From an uncultured Acidimicrobiales bacterium (GTDB lineage Bacteria > Actinomycetota > Acidimicrobiia > Acidimicrobiales > SZUA-35), in NCBI GenBank assembly GCA_937922805.1, contig CALAJV010000014.1, forward strand, positions 1 to 64,000: a DNA stretch of 64,000 nucleotides, read 5' to 3'. The notes under the pieces are model-generated. The model saw only the letters and a list, made by a program, of their open reading frames with translations, made no database searches and had not been told where the DNA came from. Each line of letters begins with the position of its first letter. The stretch's first letter is position 1. A program made the translations under genes and the position numbers. This document shows, piece after piece, positions 46,490 to 54,916 of the stretch.

Positions 46490-47338
46490 CTACTCCGATT
46501 GTGCTTTGGCGTCTCGACAAGACGAACAACATAGGCCTGATTCGAAATCTCTTGATATTTGATCTTGACCGTCGAACGGGTCGCCGCAGGTTTCGCAGAA
46601 TCGGAACCCACCAGGGGCAACTCCGTGAGTTACGGTCACTCGTTCATCAAACACGAAGCACTCGCCGTTCCATTTACTTCGATCTTCGTCAACCTCGGCC
46701 AGATACTGGAGAATCCCGCCCTCAAGGTGATAGACATTTTGAAAGCCGCGCTCGAGCATATAAGAGGTAGCTTTCTCGCATCGAATTCCGCCGGTGCAGA
46801 ACAGCGCCACCTTTGGGTTGGTTTCGGGCGTAAGTTCTTGGTCGACAAAGGCAGTGAAATCGCGGAACGACTTGGTCTTTGGGTCGATCGCATTCTCGAA
46901 CGTACCAATCGCAACTTCAAAGTCGTTGCGGGTATCGATCACGGTCACCATCGGGTCGTTAATCAGCTCGTTCCATTCGGATGCGGCAACATAGGTGCCA
47001 ACGGTTTGGGATGGATCGATGTCAATGTCGCCAATGGTGACGATCTCTTTCTTGAGCCGCACCTTCAGTCGCTGGAACGGTGGCCGTTCGTAGGTCGATC
47101 GTTTTACAGCCATCCCAGCGAACCGATCATCGGACTGCAACAGAGCGATTAGCCGCTCTACCCCTTCGGGAGGGCCGGCCACCGTAGCGTTGAGCCCTTC
47201 AGGCGCTAACAAGATCGTGCCTTTGATCTCGTTCTGTTCACATTCGGCCCGTAACAACCCTTGCCACCGCTTCGCGTCAGGCAGAGACACGAACGTATAG
47301 AAGGTGGCAACGAGACTATTTGGTGGCGAAATGGCCAT
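46490..47338 (-). CDS. trhO: tRNA uridine(34) hydroxylase TrhO (rhodanese domain)
   Basis: 282 residues. An N-terminal UPF0176 acylphosphatase-like domain (FYTFVSLPDAKRWQGLL, GTILLAPEGLNATVAG) precedes a rhodanese domain with active-site loop CTGGIRCEK, and a C-terminal Cys cluster (CETCGDPF... CCSSC) likely to bind metal. The family makes 5-hydroxyuridine at tRNA position 34 using prephenate-independent oxygen chemistry. The adjacent O-methyltransferase may convert it to 5-methoxyuridine. Confidence 0.93.
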   Translation of the reverse strand: MAISPPNSLVATFYTFVSLPDAKRWQGLLRAECEQNEIKGTILLAPEGLNATVAGPPEGVERLIALLQSDDRFAGMAVKRSTYERPPFQRLKVRLKKEIVTIGDIDIDPSQTVGTYVAASEWNELINDPMVTVIDTRNDFEVAIGTFENAIDPKTKSFRDFTAFVDQELTPETNPKVALFCTGGIRCEKATSYMLERGFQNVYHLEGGILQYLAEVDEDRSKWNGECFVFDERVTVTHGVAPGGFRFCETCGDPFDGQDQISRDFESGLCCSSCRDAKAQSE

Positions 47339-47715
47339 AGATTTGCGTCCGTCACATAGTCGACAAGTTCAGACCGATCCAAGCTGGACGGGCCAAGCTC
47401 GAATTGTAGCTAGCAGCACCCAAGCATTGGCGAGCGGTCAATTCGTGCCTCCATCGATTCGGCGACGTCGATGAAATCGGTCGAAATGAGTGAGAATTTC
47501 TGTCCGTTTTGGCCAAACTAGGCGGCAAACGGGGCACCTTTAGCCTCGAACGCCATTTCTTTTTTAGGTAATCCTGCCTGTGCCGTTTTCGCAAAGTCTT
47601 GATATTGCCGACTAGATGTATGGCCAATAATCGACAACGTTCGAGTTTCGTATTCCTGGGCGAGTCATTCGGACTACGAATCATTATGCGGGCCTCAAGA
47701 AAAGCCCTACAATAA
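47339..47715. other. Intergenic region between divergent trhO and conservon genes
   Basis: 377 bases with no convincing gene. A 10-bp palindrome TTTGGCCAAA lies at 47508-47517. AT-richer sequence with TTGATA (47599-47604) and nearby AATAAT could be promoter elements for the plus-strand conservon, but spacing is poor. Confidence 0.5.
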
Positions 47716-50643
47716 GTGTTCAAGTTAGACGAGACTGCGTTTTGCGAAAGCCAACGTGGTCATGTGGCGGGTGTTGCGTTGAGCGGGCAAGTTTCAAACA
47801 GAAACTCTGAGAACACTGAAAGTCTCAGTTGGGAAGAACCTCGAGAGGCGATTAGCTTCGCCGACTCGATCGCCGGGAAGATAACCTTGCGGTCGCTGCT
47901 ACTCGCAGCGACGCCAGTTCTTATCGTAGGACTGTTAACGATCATCAGTCTTTTCCTACTCTCTCGAAGTGCGGGAAATAACCTGGACGAGAGTCGGACT
48001 GAACTGGTTCAGTCGGCGGTGGGTGAACGGCGAGCCGAGCAAGCCGATCTTGTATTGGACAAGATGGATTCTTATATCGCCGAACGGGTAAACGACGTAA
48101 TTGACTGGAGTCGAACGACTGAGGTCCGAGCAGCGGCGACAGCGAACTACCCTGCGATCGAAGATCTCGAAGGTCTCTCCATTGACGAAATCGAAGCTCG
48201 GTTTGATGCTCGACGATCGCTCGACGTCGATGGCTCAACTGCTGTGTTTCTTCAACAGCAAATCCAAGGCCGGCTGGTCGAAGACGACACCCCGGAGCTT
48301 ACTGACAACAGACTAATCTACGCCGAAGTCTTATTCACCGAGGCAAACGGCTACATCGTCGGTGCTACCGGTCTTACCTCCGACTTTGTACAGAGCGATG
48401 AGGAATGGTGGCAGATCGCCTGGGAGCAAGGGATCTTCATCGATCAGCTTGCTTTCGATGAGTCAGCTAATGCCAACTCGTTCGACGTTTCGGTTCGAAT
48501 CGACGATAATCGTGGCCAACCCATTGGAGTTATGAAGGTCTCGATCGACGCTTCGGTACTTCAGGTCTTCGCTGACGATTTCGCCCGAGACGACGTTGAG
48601 GTTCGGGTAGTAAGCAGCAGCGGCCTCATCTTGGCCGATACCGCTAGCGACCACCAATTAGTAGGTGAAGATGCCAGCATCTCTGCCATTTTCCAGAACG
48701 AGCAGGCCATAGCCTTCAACACTGCTAAAGAGAGCCTTGATTCTTCAGGCTTCCTATCCTACGAGAACACAGTGTTTGGGTTCTCTAAAACATCCGACAC
48801 TCGCCGAATCGAACGGCTCGGTCTCGATGTCGAGAATCAGTCCTGGCTGTCGTTCGTAGAACAACCGTCAGAATCAGCGTTCCGACCACTCGACGGCCTG
48901 GCTGATGTACAGAACGAACTCAATTTCTCAACCCTGTTCCTGACACTCGTTATCGGCGGCCTTATTATCATCACGTTGTTGCTCGCCTACCTCGTCTCGA
49001 GGCTGGTAGCTAACCGTATCGCTGGGCCGATCAATGACTTGAGGGCTGAAGCTAACTGGGTTGCCGACTACCAGCTGCCTGAATTGGTAAGCGTTCTCCA
49101 GGATCCGACTACGAACACCATTCCAGCGGTCGAACCGATTGATGTCGGCACTGGCGGCGAGGTTGGAGAATTGGCGTCCGCGTTTAACGCGGTTCGGTCG
49201 ACTGCTATCGAACTCGCGGGCAACCAAGCCATCGGTCGAAGTCGTGACGTTGCTGGAATCTTGATGAACTTGGGCCGCCGTAACCAGCAGCTCATCGGTC
49301 GCCAGCTGCAATTTATCGATCAGTTGGAACAAAGCGAGTCTGATCCCGACACGCTTCGTAACTTGTTCTTGTTAGACCAGATGACCACCAGGATGCGTCG
49401 AAATGCCGAAAGTCTTTTGGTTCTAGCCGGTGAGGATTCACCTCGTCGAGGTACAGCACCACTGGCCATCGAGGACGTAATCCGTGCTGCTTCGGGCGAA
49501 GTTGAAGACTACGCTCGAGTCCAAATCGACTCAGTCGAATCGGTCATGGTTCGACCTGACGTTGTCAGCGACCTTACTCACCTTCTGGCCGAACTTATCG
49601 AGAACGCCGCCAGCTTCTCGCCTCCAGATACCGACGTTGAGATCGTCGGTAGCCAGGGATTCGACGGCTCCTACACCATCTCAATCGTTGACCATGGTGT
49701 CGGCATGACCCGAGAGAAAATGGAAGAGGCCAACCGACGTTTAGCTTCGCCAAGCTTTAGCGAAGGCGTTTCAACATCGTTCCTTGGCTTGTTCGTAGTC
49801 GGCCGACTTGCCGGACGACATGGCATTAACGCTCGGCTAGTGGAATCTGCCACGAGCGGTATCACCGCTAAGATCGGGCTTCCAGCCTCGTGCATGGCTA
49901 ACGAGACTGGCGATAACGCAGGCTTCCTCGATCGCCAGCTGGCACCAGTTGGGGCTTTGCCAGCAGCACCGCAAGAACTTTCGGCTGGCACAACCGGACA
50001 AATGCAACAACTAGCGCCACCTCCGGCACAGTTCACCCCTCCGAGCGAACCAGCCTCTTACCCGCCTCCACAACCATATTCTCCGCCCGCTCCAGCCGAG
50101 CCCGGAGTTCCTATCGGGTTCGATGATCTCGGACTAGATCCTTTGCCGGTCGAGGTCGGGGAAAACGAAGTACCTCTTCCTCAAACCGAAGTGCGCCGAC
50201 CGGGTGCTCAGACCCCAGGCTCGTTGCCTGGCGGAATCAACCTGCAAACCCCGTACGGAGGGGCGCCAGCTACTGGTGACGCCGACACCGGCGACACTAA
50301 CTTTGACGCTCATGCAGATGGCGGCGTTCCATCAGTACTGCCTGCGAGTCCGACTCCGGCCGCTGCTCCAAGCACAGCTGTCGCAGAACTGCCAGCTGAT
50401 CTGGATGGCGGCGATGTACCGATCCCACCATTCGAAAAACGGGAGTCAAAAGCCCCCGTTGCGGGTGAGACCGTTACTTGGGTAGCGGGCGACAAAGACG
50501 AAGCAGATCGACATACCGCTGTCGGTGATGATGCCAGCCCTGAAGAAGTTGAAGACAAAGCAGAACGGGCCCGAACGTTGCTAAATTCGTTCACCCGTGG
50601 GCAAAAACAGGCAATCAATGGCAGCCCTGAGGAAACGGAATAG
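47716..50643 (+). CDS. Conservon sensor histidine kinase-like protein (CvnA type), phospho-acceptor histidine missing
   Basis: 975 residues from a GTG. Membrane helices at about 58-83 and 405-428 flank an extracytoplasmic dCACHE-like sensor (86-404); HAMP follows (429-500). A helical DHp-like region contains NLGRRNQQLIGRQ and LDQMTTRMRRNAESLLVLAG (553-572), then an HATPase domain with N box HLLAELIENAASFSPP (622-637) and G box DHGVGM. In related CvnA proteins the first motif reads LDHxxTRM; here the His is Gln555, and no other His occurs between HAMP and the N box. The C-terminal 250 residues are Pro-rich. It is the first gene of a four-gene operon with roadblock, DUF742 and GTPase. Some authors call these nitrate/nitrite-type kinases by similarity; no ligand is implied. 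Confidence 0.93.
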   Translation: MFKLDETAFCESQRGHVAGVALSGQVSNRNSENTESLSWEEPREAISFADSIAGKITLRSLLLAATPVLIVGLLTIISLFLLSRSAGNNLDESRTELVQSAVGERRAEQADLVLDKMDSYIAERVNDVIDWSRTTEVRAAATANYPAIEDLEGLSIDEIEARFDARRSLDVDGSTAVFLQQQIQGRLVEDDTPELTDNRLIYAEVLFTEANGYIVGATGLTSDFVQSDEEWWQIAWEQGIFIDQLAFDESANANSFDVSVRIDDNRGQPIGVMKVSIDASVLQVFADDFARDDVEVRVVSSSGLILADTASDHQLVGEDASISAIFQNEQAIAFNTAKESLDSSGFLSYENTVFGFSKTSDTRRIERLGLDVENQSWLSFVEQPSESAFRPLDGLADVQNELNFSTLFLTLVIGGLIIITLLLAYLVSRLVANRIAGPINDLRAEANWVADYQLPELVSVLQDPTTNTIPAVEPIDVGTGGEVGELASAFNAVRSTAIELAGNQAIGRSRDVAGILMNLGRRNQQLIGRQLQFIDQLEQSESDPDTLRNLFLLDQMTTRMRRNAESLLVLAGEDSPRRGTAPLAIEDVIRAASGEVEDYARVQIDSVESVMVRPDVVSDLTHLLAELIENAASFSPPDTDVEIVGSQGFDGSYTISIVDHGVGMTREKMEEANRRLASPSFSEGVSTSFLGLFVVGRLAGRHGINARLVESATSGITAKIGLPASCMANETGDNAGFLDRQLAPVGALPAAPQELSAGTTGQMQQLAPPPAQFTPPSEPASYPPPQPYSPPAPAEPGVPIGFDDLGLDPLPVEVGENEVPLPQTEVRRPGAQTPGSLPGGINLQTPYGGAPATGDADTGDTNFDAHADGGVPSVLPASPTPAAAPSTAVAELPADLDGGDVPIPPFEKRESKAPVAGETVTWVAGDKDEADRHTAVGDDASPEEVEDKAERARTLLNSFTRGQKQAINGSPEETE

Positions 50644-50646
50644 TTT

Positions 50647-51096
50647 ATGACCAACACAAACAATAATGGCGGGTTAGGTCGGAGCGCATCTGAACTCAGT
50701 TGGCTCCTAGGTAGCTTCGCCGAACGGACAGTTGGCGTTTCTGAAGCCGTCGCCGTGAGCGCGGACGGCTTCTTGCTGGCGGCTTCGGTCGGCAGACACC
50801 GAGAAGGCGTGGAGCAATTCGCTGCGATCGTCTCGGGTTTAACCAGCTTGACCTTCGGAGCTGCTGAGCTCTTTGGGCTCGGGAGCGTTAACCAGCTCAT
50901 CGTCGAAATGGACCAAGGCTATTTCTTCGTGATGTCGGTGAACGGAGGATCGATCGTCGGCGTTCTCGCCGAAGCCGATTGTGATGTCGGTTTGATCGGT
51001 TATGAAATGACCTTATTGATTCAACGAGTGGGAACTGTATTGACGCCGGCACTCATCGATGAGCTAAAGAACTCGATTAGTGGCCGCGCCAGTTAG
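50647..51096 (+). CDS. Roadblock/LC7 domain protein (CvnB type)
   Basis: 149 residues. The roadblock/LC7 fold is seen in AVAVSADGFLLAAS, followed by the central helix EQFAAIVSGLTSLTFGAA and the strands LIVEMDQGYFFVMSV and GVLAEADCDVGLIGYEM. In conservons this protein binds the GTPase and acts as a GAP-like or scaffold partner. It starts 3 bases after the kinase stop, so it is cotranslated. Confidence 0.93.
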   Translation: MTNTNNNGGLGRSASELSWLLGSFAERTVGVSEAVAVSADGFLLAASVGRHREGVEQFAAIVSGLTSLTFGAAELFGLGSVNQLIVEMDQGYFFVMSVNGGSIVGVLAEADCDVGLIGYEMTLLIQRVGTVLTPALIDELKNSISGRAS

Positions 51097-51107
51097 GAAT
51101 CAGCGCT

Positions 51108-51500
51108 ATGTCGGACAAATATCCAGACGGCTATGCGACCCAGGGTCGCAGATCAGAAGACAATAAGAGCCCGGATGATAGTGGTGCCGGCTTGTTGCGG
51201 CCCTATATCATCACCGGTGGCCGAACTGAGGCTGCCAACTCGGATCTTTCGATCGAGTCTGTAATTCAAACCAAAGACGGATTCGCCGGTCTCGGCTTTG
51301 AAAAACGCGCAATCGCCAAGCATTGCGCCGAACCGAAGTCGATCGGTGAGATAGCGGCTCATCTCAAGGTGCCGCTCGGAGTTGCTGTCGTGCTTGTTTC
51401 AGACATGTTGGCAGAAGGCCTAGTAATCGCCCACAAACGGGCTAGCGCGAACGACACAGGATTAATCGAACGGCTCATCGAGGGGATTCGAGCAATATGA
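51108..51500 (+). CDS. DUF742 protein (CvnC type)
   Basis: 130 residues. The DUF742 hallmark is LLRPYIITGGRT, followed by a winged-helix-like region (EPKSIGEIAAHLKVPLGVAVVLVSDMLAEGLV). The function in conservons is unclear; it probably joins the GTPase complex at the membrane. It overlaps the next gene by 4 bases (ATGA). Confidence 0.93.
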   Translation: MSDKYPDGYATQGRRSEDNKSPDDSGAGLLRPYIITGGRTEAANSDLSIESVIQTKDGFAGLGFEKRAIAKHCAEPKSIGEIAAHLKVPLGVAVVLVSDMLAEGLVIAHKRASANDTGLIERLIEGIRAI

Positions 51501-52057
51501 CCGCACTACAACATCCCGAGGTTCCGCCGCAGTCGGCCAAAATCGTTATCTCTGGCGGGTTCGGTGTGGGTAAAACCACGCTGGTAGACACCATCTCAGA
51601 AATCACGCCAGTTCGCACTGAAGCAAACATGACTGCCGCCAGCATCGGTCACGACGACCGACAGCATCTGCCCGACAAGAACAAAACCACTGTTGCTTTG
51701 GACTTCGGCCGAGTAACAATCGACGAAACTCTTCGCCTCTACCTATTTGGTACCCCAGGCCAAGATCGCTTCGGTTTCATGTGGGACTATTTGGTGAACG
51801 GCGCATTGGGCGCAGTCATCTTGGCTGACACTCGACGCTTGTCTGATTGCTATCCCGCTATCGACTACTACGAGAGCCGCCGAATTCCGTTCATTGTTGC
51901 CATTAACCAGTTTGAAGGTAGCCCTCAGCACCGGCTCGATCAGGTTCGAATGGCCCTCAACATTCCTGGACGCATTCCAGTGGTCAGATTTGACGCTCGC
52001 GATCGGGACGTATCGAAAGAGGTTCTGATCGAGCTTCTTTCTCTGCTACTTCGCTGA
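51497..52057 (+). CDS. Small GTPase-like ATP/GTP-binding protein (CvnD type)
   Basis: 186 residues. Walker A motif GGFGVGKTTLVD, a switch region with TVALDFGRV, the G3-like motif FGTPGQDRFGFMWDYL, and a G4 position reading NQFEG in place of NKxD, as common in this MglA-like family. It likely cycles with the roadblock partner to relay the signal from the kinase-like protein. No cytochrome P450 gene (cvnE) follows. Confidence 0.93.
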   Translation: MTALQHPEVPPQSAKIVISGGFGVGKTTLVDTISEITPVRTEANMTAASIGHDDRQHLPDKNKTTVALDFGRVTIDETLRLYLFGTPGQDRFGFMWDYLVNGALGAVILADTRRLSDCYPAIDYYESRRIPFIVAINQFEGSPQHRLDQVRMALNIPGRIPVVRFDARDRDVSKEVLIELLSLLLR

Positions 52058-52100
52058 TTTCGATACCGGAATCCTTGATGTAGGTTGGCCCATATCTGGG

Positions 52101-53126
52101 CTAATCTTCGGCTGTCCGAATGCTAGTCAAGACGGGTTCGAGCCTGGCGTCTCGATAGGACTGGGCTACTTGAGCCAGCTGAAGAAACGCTTGGCCCCCT
52201 TCCTCACCCCATTGACGACCATAGACTTCGCACAATTTCAGCTGGGCGTACCTTTTATATATCTCGCGTACGCTGGCGCCTTTGTCGGTCAGATCCCATC
52301 GAGGGCGTCCTTTTGACGACGGGATCTTGGTTACCCATCCCCGCTCTGACGCCCGGTCGAGGACCGACAGTACAACTTGTCGAGTTAGTACTGAGTTCAA
52401 CTTGCAAATTGTGGCCACGTTGAGGCCGCTTTGAATATCGCGGTGGCGGGCGAACCCAATAGCGTCCATCACCCTACGATCACTCATGCCGACTCCCATC
52501 GGCGCGGTTTCTCGTACAATCAAATCGCTCAGGTAGAAGTGCACGCTGCGAAGTGCTTGCCAATTTGTTGTGGTTAATTCGGTCGCTCGACTCTGACCGA
52601 TGTAGTCAAGAATGGGAATGACTCGGTCGTTCATAAAGGCCAAAGCGCTTCGGCCGATGTCGAAAAGTACATCCCGAAGATCTTCGCCGGCTTCGCCGTA
52701 GAGTCGCTGAATTACCTGCTCGGCGATCTGTCCATACAGCGATCGAACTTGTCGCCCTGAGTCAGTGAGTTGCCATTGCTGTCGTTTTGATCCGTCGCTG
52801 TCCGCCTTCGATATGACCCAAGATTGTTCTACCATTCGTTGCAGCGTTGAAAGTGCAGTCGAGTGTTTCATTGGTGCCTGAACAATGGCACAAAGAACTG
52901 ACGTTCCGACCCAATCTCGGCCGCTCTCTTCGGCGTATCCAAGAGCGTCCAATAGTCGCCTTTCCAAAACACCGACCCCGATCTGTTCTGTTTCCCGCAG
53001 AATCAGATCGCCGGTGTAAAAGTTGACTCGACGCAACACAACCCAAACGTTGTCGTCATCGGTAGTGTCGACTTTGAAGTGATCGTCAACAGATCTTGGA
53101 TCATACGGATTCGCCTTTGAGTCCAT
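52101..53126 (-). CDS. Duplicated winged-helix regulator-like protein
   Basis: 341 residues from the ATG at 53126. Two halves repeat each other: WVVLRRVNFYTGDLILRETE with GVLERRLLDALGYA at the start, and WQALRSVHFYLSDLIVRETA with GMSDRRVMDAIGFA in the second half. Each is followed by a wHTH-like segment (QRMVEQSWVISKADSDGSKR and RASERGWVTKIPSSKGRPR with W-x-LTD). This fits a tandem duplication of a MarR/PadR-type domain with an extra conserved N-terminal motif. It is convergent with the conservon, sharing only a 43-base gap, and is followed by a further regulator gene 21 bases upstream on its strand. Confidence 0.75.
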   Translation of the reverse strand: MDSKANPYDPRSVDDHFKVDTTDDDNVWVVLRRVNFYTGDLILRETEQIGVGVLERRLLDALGYAEESGRDWVGTSVLCAIVQAPMKHSTALSTLQRMVEQSWVISKADSDGSKRQQWQLTDSGRQVRSLYGQIAEQVIQRLYGEAGEDLRDVLFDIGRSALAFMNDRVIPILDYIGQSRATELTTTNWQALRSVHFYLSDLIVRETAPMGVGMSDRRVMDAIGFARHRDIQSGLNVATICKLNSVLTRQVVLSVLDRASERGWVTKIPSSKGRPRWDLTDKGASVREIYKRYAQLKLCEVYGRQWGEEGGQAFLQLAQVAQSYRDARLEPVLTSIRTAED

Positions 53127-53147
53127 TTTTTCCCTCATAGTTTCGCT

Positions 53148-53906
53148 CTATTTCTGTTCCTCAACCCAGGGTTCCAAGTGCTGGTAGTAAGCCCGGATGA
53201 ACGACCGATGCTCGGTTACGAACCGAACGAAATCAGCGGCCCGAAATCTCTGTGACTCGTTGGCCCCTGATGGCAACAAGCCCCCGTCAAAGGCCAATCG
53301 ACCAACTTTCGACATCCGGTTCTTGGTAGTACCTTCGGCTAGACCCAATTTGCGGGCCAACTGGCTCCAGGTGCTCCAATCTCGATCGGTGGCCGCCAAG
53401 AACAACAGCTCGGTCAGTGAGGGGTCATCCATCAACTGCCCCAGGTCCATCGAGGCCCCGTTTAACAGCAGCGGTTCGGGTATCGCTCCGGTGGTTCGGA
53501 AGAGATCGCCCGATTGGCGGGCAGCCCGATCGACTTGTTCAACGATTTGTCTGGCGTGGCAGTTTGGCCGCGGATAGTGAATAAGGATTCGTCGATGACA
53601 GTGTCCGTCTAATGCGTGCTTGATCCACATCGCATGAGAACGGCCCTGGGCGGTTCCGATTGCGACTATCAACGTGGTGGGCGGCACGAAGCCGCTAACT
53701 AAACATGGGCCTTCGATCCGACCGTTGCCTTCTTGCAACGGCCCGATTACGACTACATCGGGGAACGGGGCTTTAGGAAGGTGGTCGGGATTCGAGTAGT
53801 ACTCGATCTGGTGACCTCGTGCCTGGTGCTCCCCTCGATATGCGCCTAATGCCAAGTCCATATTTGGACCGACATAGCCGACTCGGATCGGGGGCAACCG
53901 TGACAT
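53148..53906 (-). CDS. Receiver-like/HTH regulatory protein
   Basis: 252 residues from the ATG at 53906, set by AAAGGAAGTC. The first half (PIRVGYVGPNMDLALGAY... PDVVVIGPLQEGNG) has a Rossmann-like alternation similar to a response-regulator receiver but without a clear phosphorylation Asp. The second half contains a helix-turn-helix (TWSQLARKLGLAEGTTKNRM) like that of LuxR/NarL or sigma-region-4 proteins. It precedes the duplicated wHTH gene (22-base gap) and the two probably form an operon. No DNA target is known. Confidence 0.7.
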   Translation of the reverse strand: MSRLPPIRVGYVGPNMDLALGAYRGEHQARGHQIEYYSNPDHLPKAPFPDVVVIGPLQEGNGRIEGPCLVSGFVPPTTLIVAIGTAQGRSHAMWIKHALDGHCHRRILIHYPRPNCHARQIVEQVDRAARQSGDLFRTTGAIPEPLLLNGASMDLGQLMDDPSLTELLFLAATDRDWSTWSQLARKLGLAEGTTKNRMSKVGRLAFDGGLLPSGANESQRFRAADFVRFVTEHRSFIRAYYQHLEPWVEEQK

Positions 53907-54341
53907 GACTTCCTTTCTATGAAATCTGTTGTGGATCTCGTGATGATGGTTATCTCGTAGTTCGTCTGCTTTAACTTGTTGATTTTGAACTTGTTGATCT
54001 GAATTTCTGGTGTCGCCCAGGCCTAAGTGTTGTCGAAGTCGATGGAACTGTCGAATCAGTTTCATCACTGATCATTGAAATTGTTGATCTTTTTGGGTGA
54101 ATAGATCCGTTCGAAAATAACTACTGTCATCTGACAGGTGTCATCTGTCATCTGTCATTCGGCGCTGAAACACGGTTGATTTGGACACCTGACAGGCGAT
54201 CGGCGTAACAACGGATTCGATTACGATCTATACGAACCGACCCCGGTTTTTGGTTCAGAATTGGTGTATGAAATTTGAAGACCACCACCGGGAAGCGCTA
54301 TTCGACCGAGGAGCCGCGACGACAACAGCTTGGCCAGCCCC
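53907..54341. other. AT-rich intergenic region with repeats between divergent genes
   Basis: About 430 bases upstream of the regulator gene. It holds repeats of aacttgttgat near 53980-54000 and a TGTCA cluster (54125-54196). An in-frame N-terminal extension of the regulator to 54068 exists but is Gln/His-rich without similarity. A short frame at 54268-54351 is not supported. Confidence 0.55.
54125..54196. repeat. Cluster of TGTCA-type repeats, putative operator
   Basis: TGTCATCTGACA (54125-54136) is an inverted repeat of TGTCA around two bases; further TGTCATC/TGTCATT copies follow at about 54140, 54147 and 54154, and TGACAGG recurs at 54132 and 54190. The density is far above chance in this non-coding region and suggests a binding site for one of the adjacent regulators. 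Confidence 0.55.
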
Positions 54342-54566
54342 ATGTTCTTGACTGTTGTTTTGTTCCTCGCTCTCGCTTTTTTCTATGGCGCCATCGCGAC
54401 CAATCTTGGCAAGACGGTCGATCTCTGCCTTAGCGACCTTCACCGAGCGGACCGACTAGCCAATCCAAAAATTTCCCGCTACGAATCGAGCGATCATCGA
54501 CCTCGACTAACGACAACACGAGCCGAAAAGCTCAAGCTATTTACCGGAGAGTTCAGCTACCCATAA
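54342..54566 (+). CDS. Possible small membrane protein
   Basis: 74 residues from the ATG at 54342 (a TTG at 54330 is an alternative). One strong hydrophobic segment (MFLTVVLFLALAFFYGAIA) is followed by a charged tail. No clear ribosome-binding site and no family match by eye, so support is weak. Confidence 0.35.
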   Translation: MFLTVVLFLALAFFYGAIATNLGKTVDLCLSDLHRADRLANPKISRYESSDHRPRLTTTRAEKLKLFTGEFSYP

Positions 54567-54614
54567 GCTCGACCGCCTCGCACCCGGCCCATAGCCGAAA
54601 GGAGAAGCACCCTG

Positions 54615-54839
54615 ATGACGTCAACAGCGCAACCGTCCGAACCGGAACGGCCTTCGAAGCTACATCCAAGTCGGCGAGTCTTGTTCGTCATGACGGTGTT
54701 CTTCGTCAGCTCAACCCAGGGCCTGTTGGCCGCCACGATATCGCTGAGTGACGTTGACCCTGTGCTCGGTTTCGTCGTAGCGACGCTATCGGCGACGTGC
54801 GGGATCACGCTCGTGTTCGCTGCTGGCCTTCAAAGCTAA
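54615..54839 (+). CDS. Small membrane protein, unknown function
   Basis: 74 residues with AAAGGAG about 9 bases before the ATG. Two hydrophobic segments (VLFVMTVFFVSSTQGLLAATI and VLGFVVATLSATCGITLVF) flank a short polar loop. Better supported than the preceding small frame because of the ribosome-binding site. No family recognised. Confidence 0.5.
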   Translation: MTSTAQPSEPERPSKLHPSRRVLFVMTVFFVSSTQGLLAATISLSDVDPVLGFVVATLSATCGITLVFAAGLQS

Positions 54840-54916
54840 CTCATCGGCCTAGCTGGTTTGATACCTATCGGACCAGCTGGGGCGACGAAGCACTCTTGCG
54901 GGCCTACCATGCATAC

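Noticed and set aside
54268-54351. Short plus-strand frame beginning ATGAAATTTGAAG
   Set aside because: Only 27 codons with no ribosome-binding site and no similarity.
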